A stretch of DNA of 64,000 nucleotides from DASUPK01 sp963831605 (GTDB lineage: Bacteria; Actinomycetota; Thermoleophilia; Solirubrobacterales; 70-9): the NCBI GenBank assembly GCA_963831605.1, contig CAWHQR010000003.1:248001-312000 (forward strand). The letters are read 5' to 3'. The first letter of the stretch is position 1. Each line of letters starts with the position of its first letter. The notes under the pieces were generated by a model. That model was not told where the DNA came from. It was given only the letters and a program-made list of their open reading frames with translations, and ran no database searches. Below, piece after piece: positions 63,527 through 64,000 of the stretch. The translations under genes were made by a program, and so were the position numbers.

Positions 63527-63982
63527 ATGACACTTGTCTTCGTAGACCCAGCTGACGCGATCAGGGCGATCGCGGATTCGGTCGGCCGAGAGGCCCGCCG
63601 CCAACTCCTCGGCGAGGCGGTTCGCGCCTGGGTCGATGAGATCCCCGACGAGGAGCTCCAGGAGCACTACGCCAAGGCGATCTCCGAGCTCGACGAACAC
63701 GACATCTCGATGCTCGCCGCCTGGCACGGCTCGATGGAGGTCGGCCAGCCGGTGCCGAACCGGGACTTCCTGATGGGAGCGTTCGACTCGCTCGGCAACA
63801 ACCGCCGCGAGGCTCTCAAGCTCGCCGCCGGCTTCCGCGGTGAGGAGGCCTTCGAGGAGGGCATCTCGGAGGAGCGGGCTCTCGACCTGGTCCTCGAGTG
63901 GCTCTCACCGCCCCGCGTGATGGAGCTCTGCCGAGAGGCGACCGAGCTCTACATGTGGGATCGCTACGGCAGCGACAACTAG
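63527..63982 (+). CDS. Conserved hypothetical helical protein, 151 residues
   Basis: ATG 63527 with GGGAGG ten bases upstream. The protein is soluble and mostly helical: LVFVDPADAIRAIADSVGRE, RQLLGEAVRAWVDEIPDEEL, ALKLAAGFRGEEAFEEGISE and LVLEWLSPPRVMELCREATE. One cysteine; no transmembrane or metal motif. Divergent from addB across a 175-base gap that includes a GC-rich stretch and a short T run (63451-63456). Family not recognised. Confidence 0.75.
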   Translation: MTLVFVDPADAIRAIADSVGREARRQLLGEAVRAWVDEIPDEELQEHYAKAISELDEHDISMLAAWHGSMEVGQPVPNRDFLMGAFDSLGNNRREALKLAAGFRGEEAFEEGISEERALDLVLEWLSPPRVMELCREATELYMWDRYGSDN

Positions 63983-64000
63983 GCGGCTGCAAACCTGCGC

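Overview
This is one continuous stretch of very GC-rich, densely packed chromosome from an actinobacterium. Gene content, GTG/TTG starts, chains of ATGA/GTGA stop-start overlaps, an actinobacterial-type (group 1h) [NiFe]-hydrogenase operon, F420-type luciferase-like oxidoreductase, MarP-like protease and Lys/Arg-rich protein tails ending in KLPV all fit Actinomycetota, most likely class Thermoleophilia (Solirubrobacterales-like). That placement is inference from gene flavour, not from a marker gene. No rRNA, tRNA, CRISPR, IS element or prophage was seen.

Layout. 1-10 kb: fatty-acyl metabolism (3-hydroxyacyl-CoA dehydrogenase, thiolase, acyl-CoA dehydrogenase), an AlkA-like glycosylase, an LLM-class oxidoreductase, a large frameshifted secreted beta-helix protein, and a three-gene reverse operon with a cell-wall-binding-repeat protein. 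10-12.9 kb: M23 peptidase, Gly-rich membrane protein, alpha/beta hydrolase. 12.9-18.2 kb: aspartate-family amino-acid operon lysA-hom-thrC-(NTF2-like)-thrB followed by an unusual Ser-x-x repeat membrane protein. 19.7-34.2 kb: a complete hydrogenase operon (hypC, hypC-like, hypD, hypE, small and large subunits, NifU/Rieske-like, DUF5947, DUF6084, an orphan, maturation protease, hypA, hypB, SIS protein, hypF) behind a good sigma70-type promoter. 34.2-36.3 kb: nickel permease and a Fur-family regulator behind a perfect inverted repeat that matches the known Nur box. 36.8-41.5 kb: glutamate synthase large subunit. 41.5-48.3 kb: a membrane electron-transfer module (degraded two-component system, small exported Ser/Thr/Pro-rich proteins, di-heme ferric-reductase-like membrane protein, FAD reductase, ferredoxin, ApbE). 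48.3-50.4 kb: partner-switching regulators. 50.4-56.2 kb: FHA protein, SRPBCC protein, lipoprotein, penicillin-binding protein, MarP-like protease, HxlR regulator. 56.2-63.4 kb: addB-addA-GGCT-like operon. The window ends with a small conserved hypothetical gene.

How it fits together. The hydrogenase operon would feed electrons from scavenged H2 into respiration; HypA-F, the protease and the nickel permease/Nur pair supply and regulate its nickel. The 41.5-48.3 kb locus looks like a separate route taking NAD(P)H electrons through a ferredoxin to a membrane heme protein and, by ApbE flavinylation, to an exported acceptor.

Two features deserve a second look. First, a structured intergenic element occurs three times directly behind stop codons and shows compensatory changes in its stem. 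Second, about fifteen single-base frameshifts interrupt otherwise well-conserved genes, eight of them within 42.0-45.5 kb; they are mostly one-base insertions. They may be uncorrected assembly errors or local gene decay, and every affected gene is annotated over its full reconstructed span.
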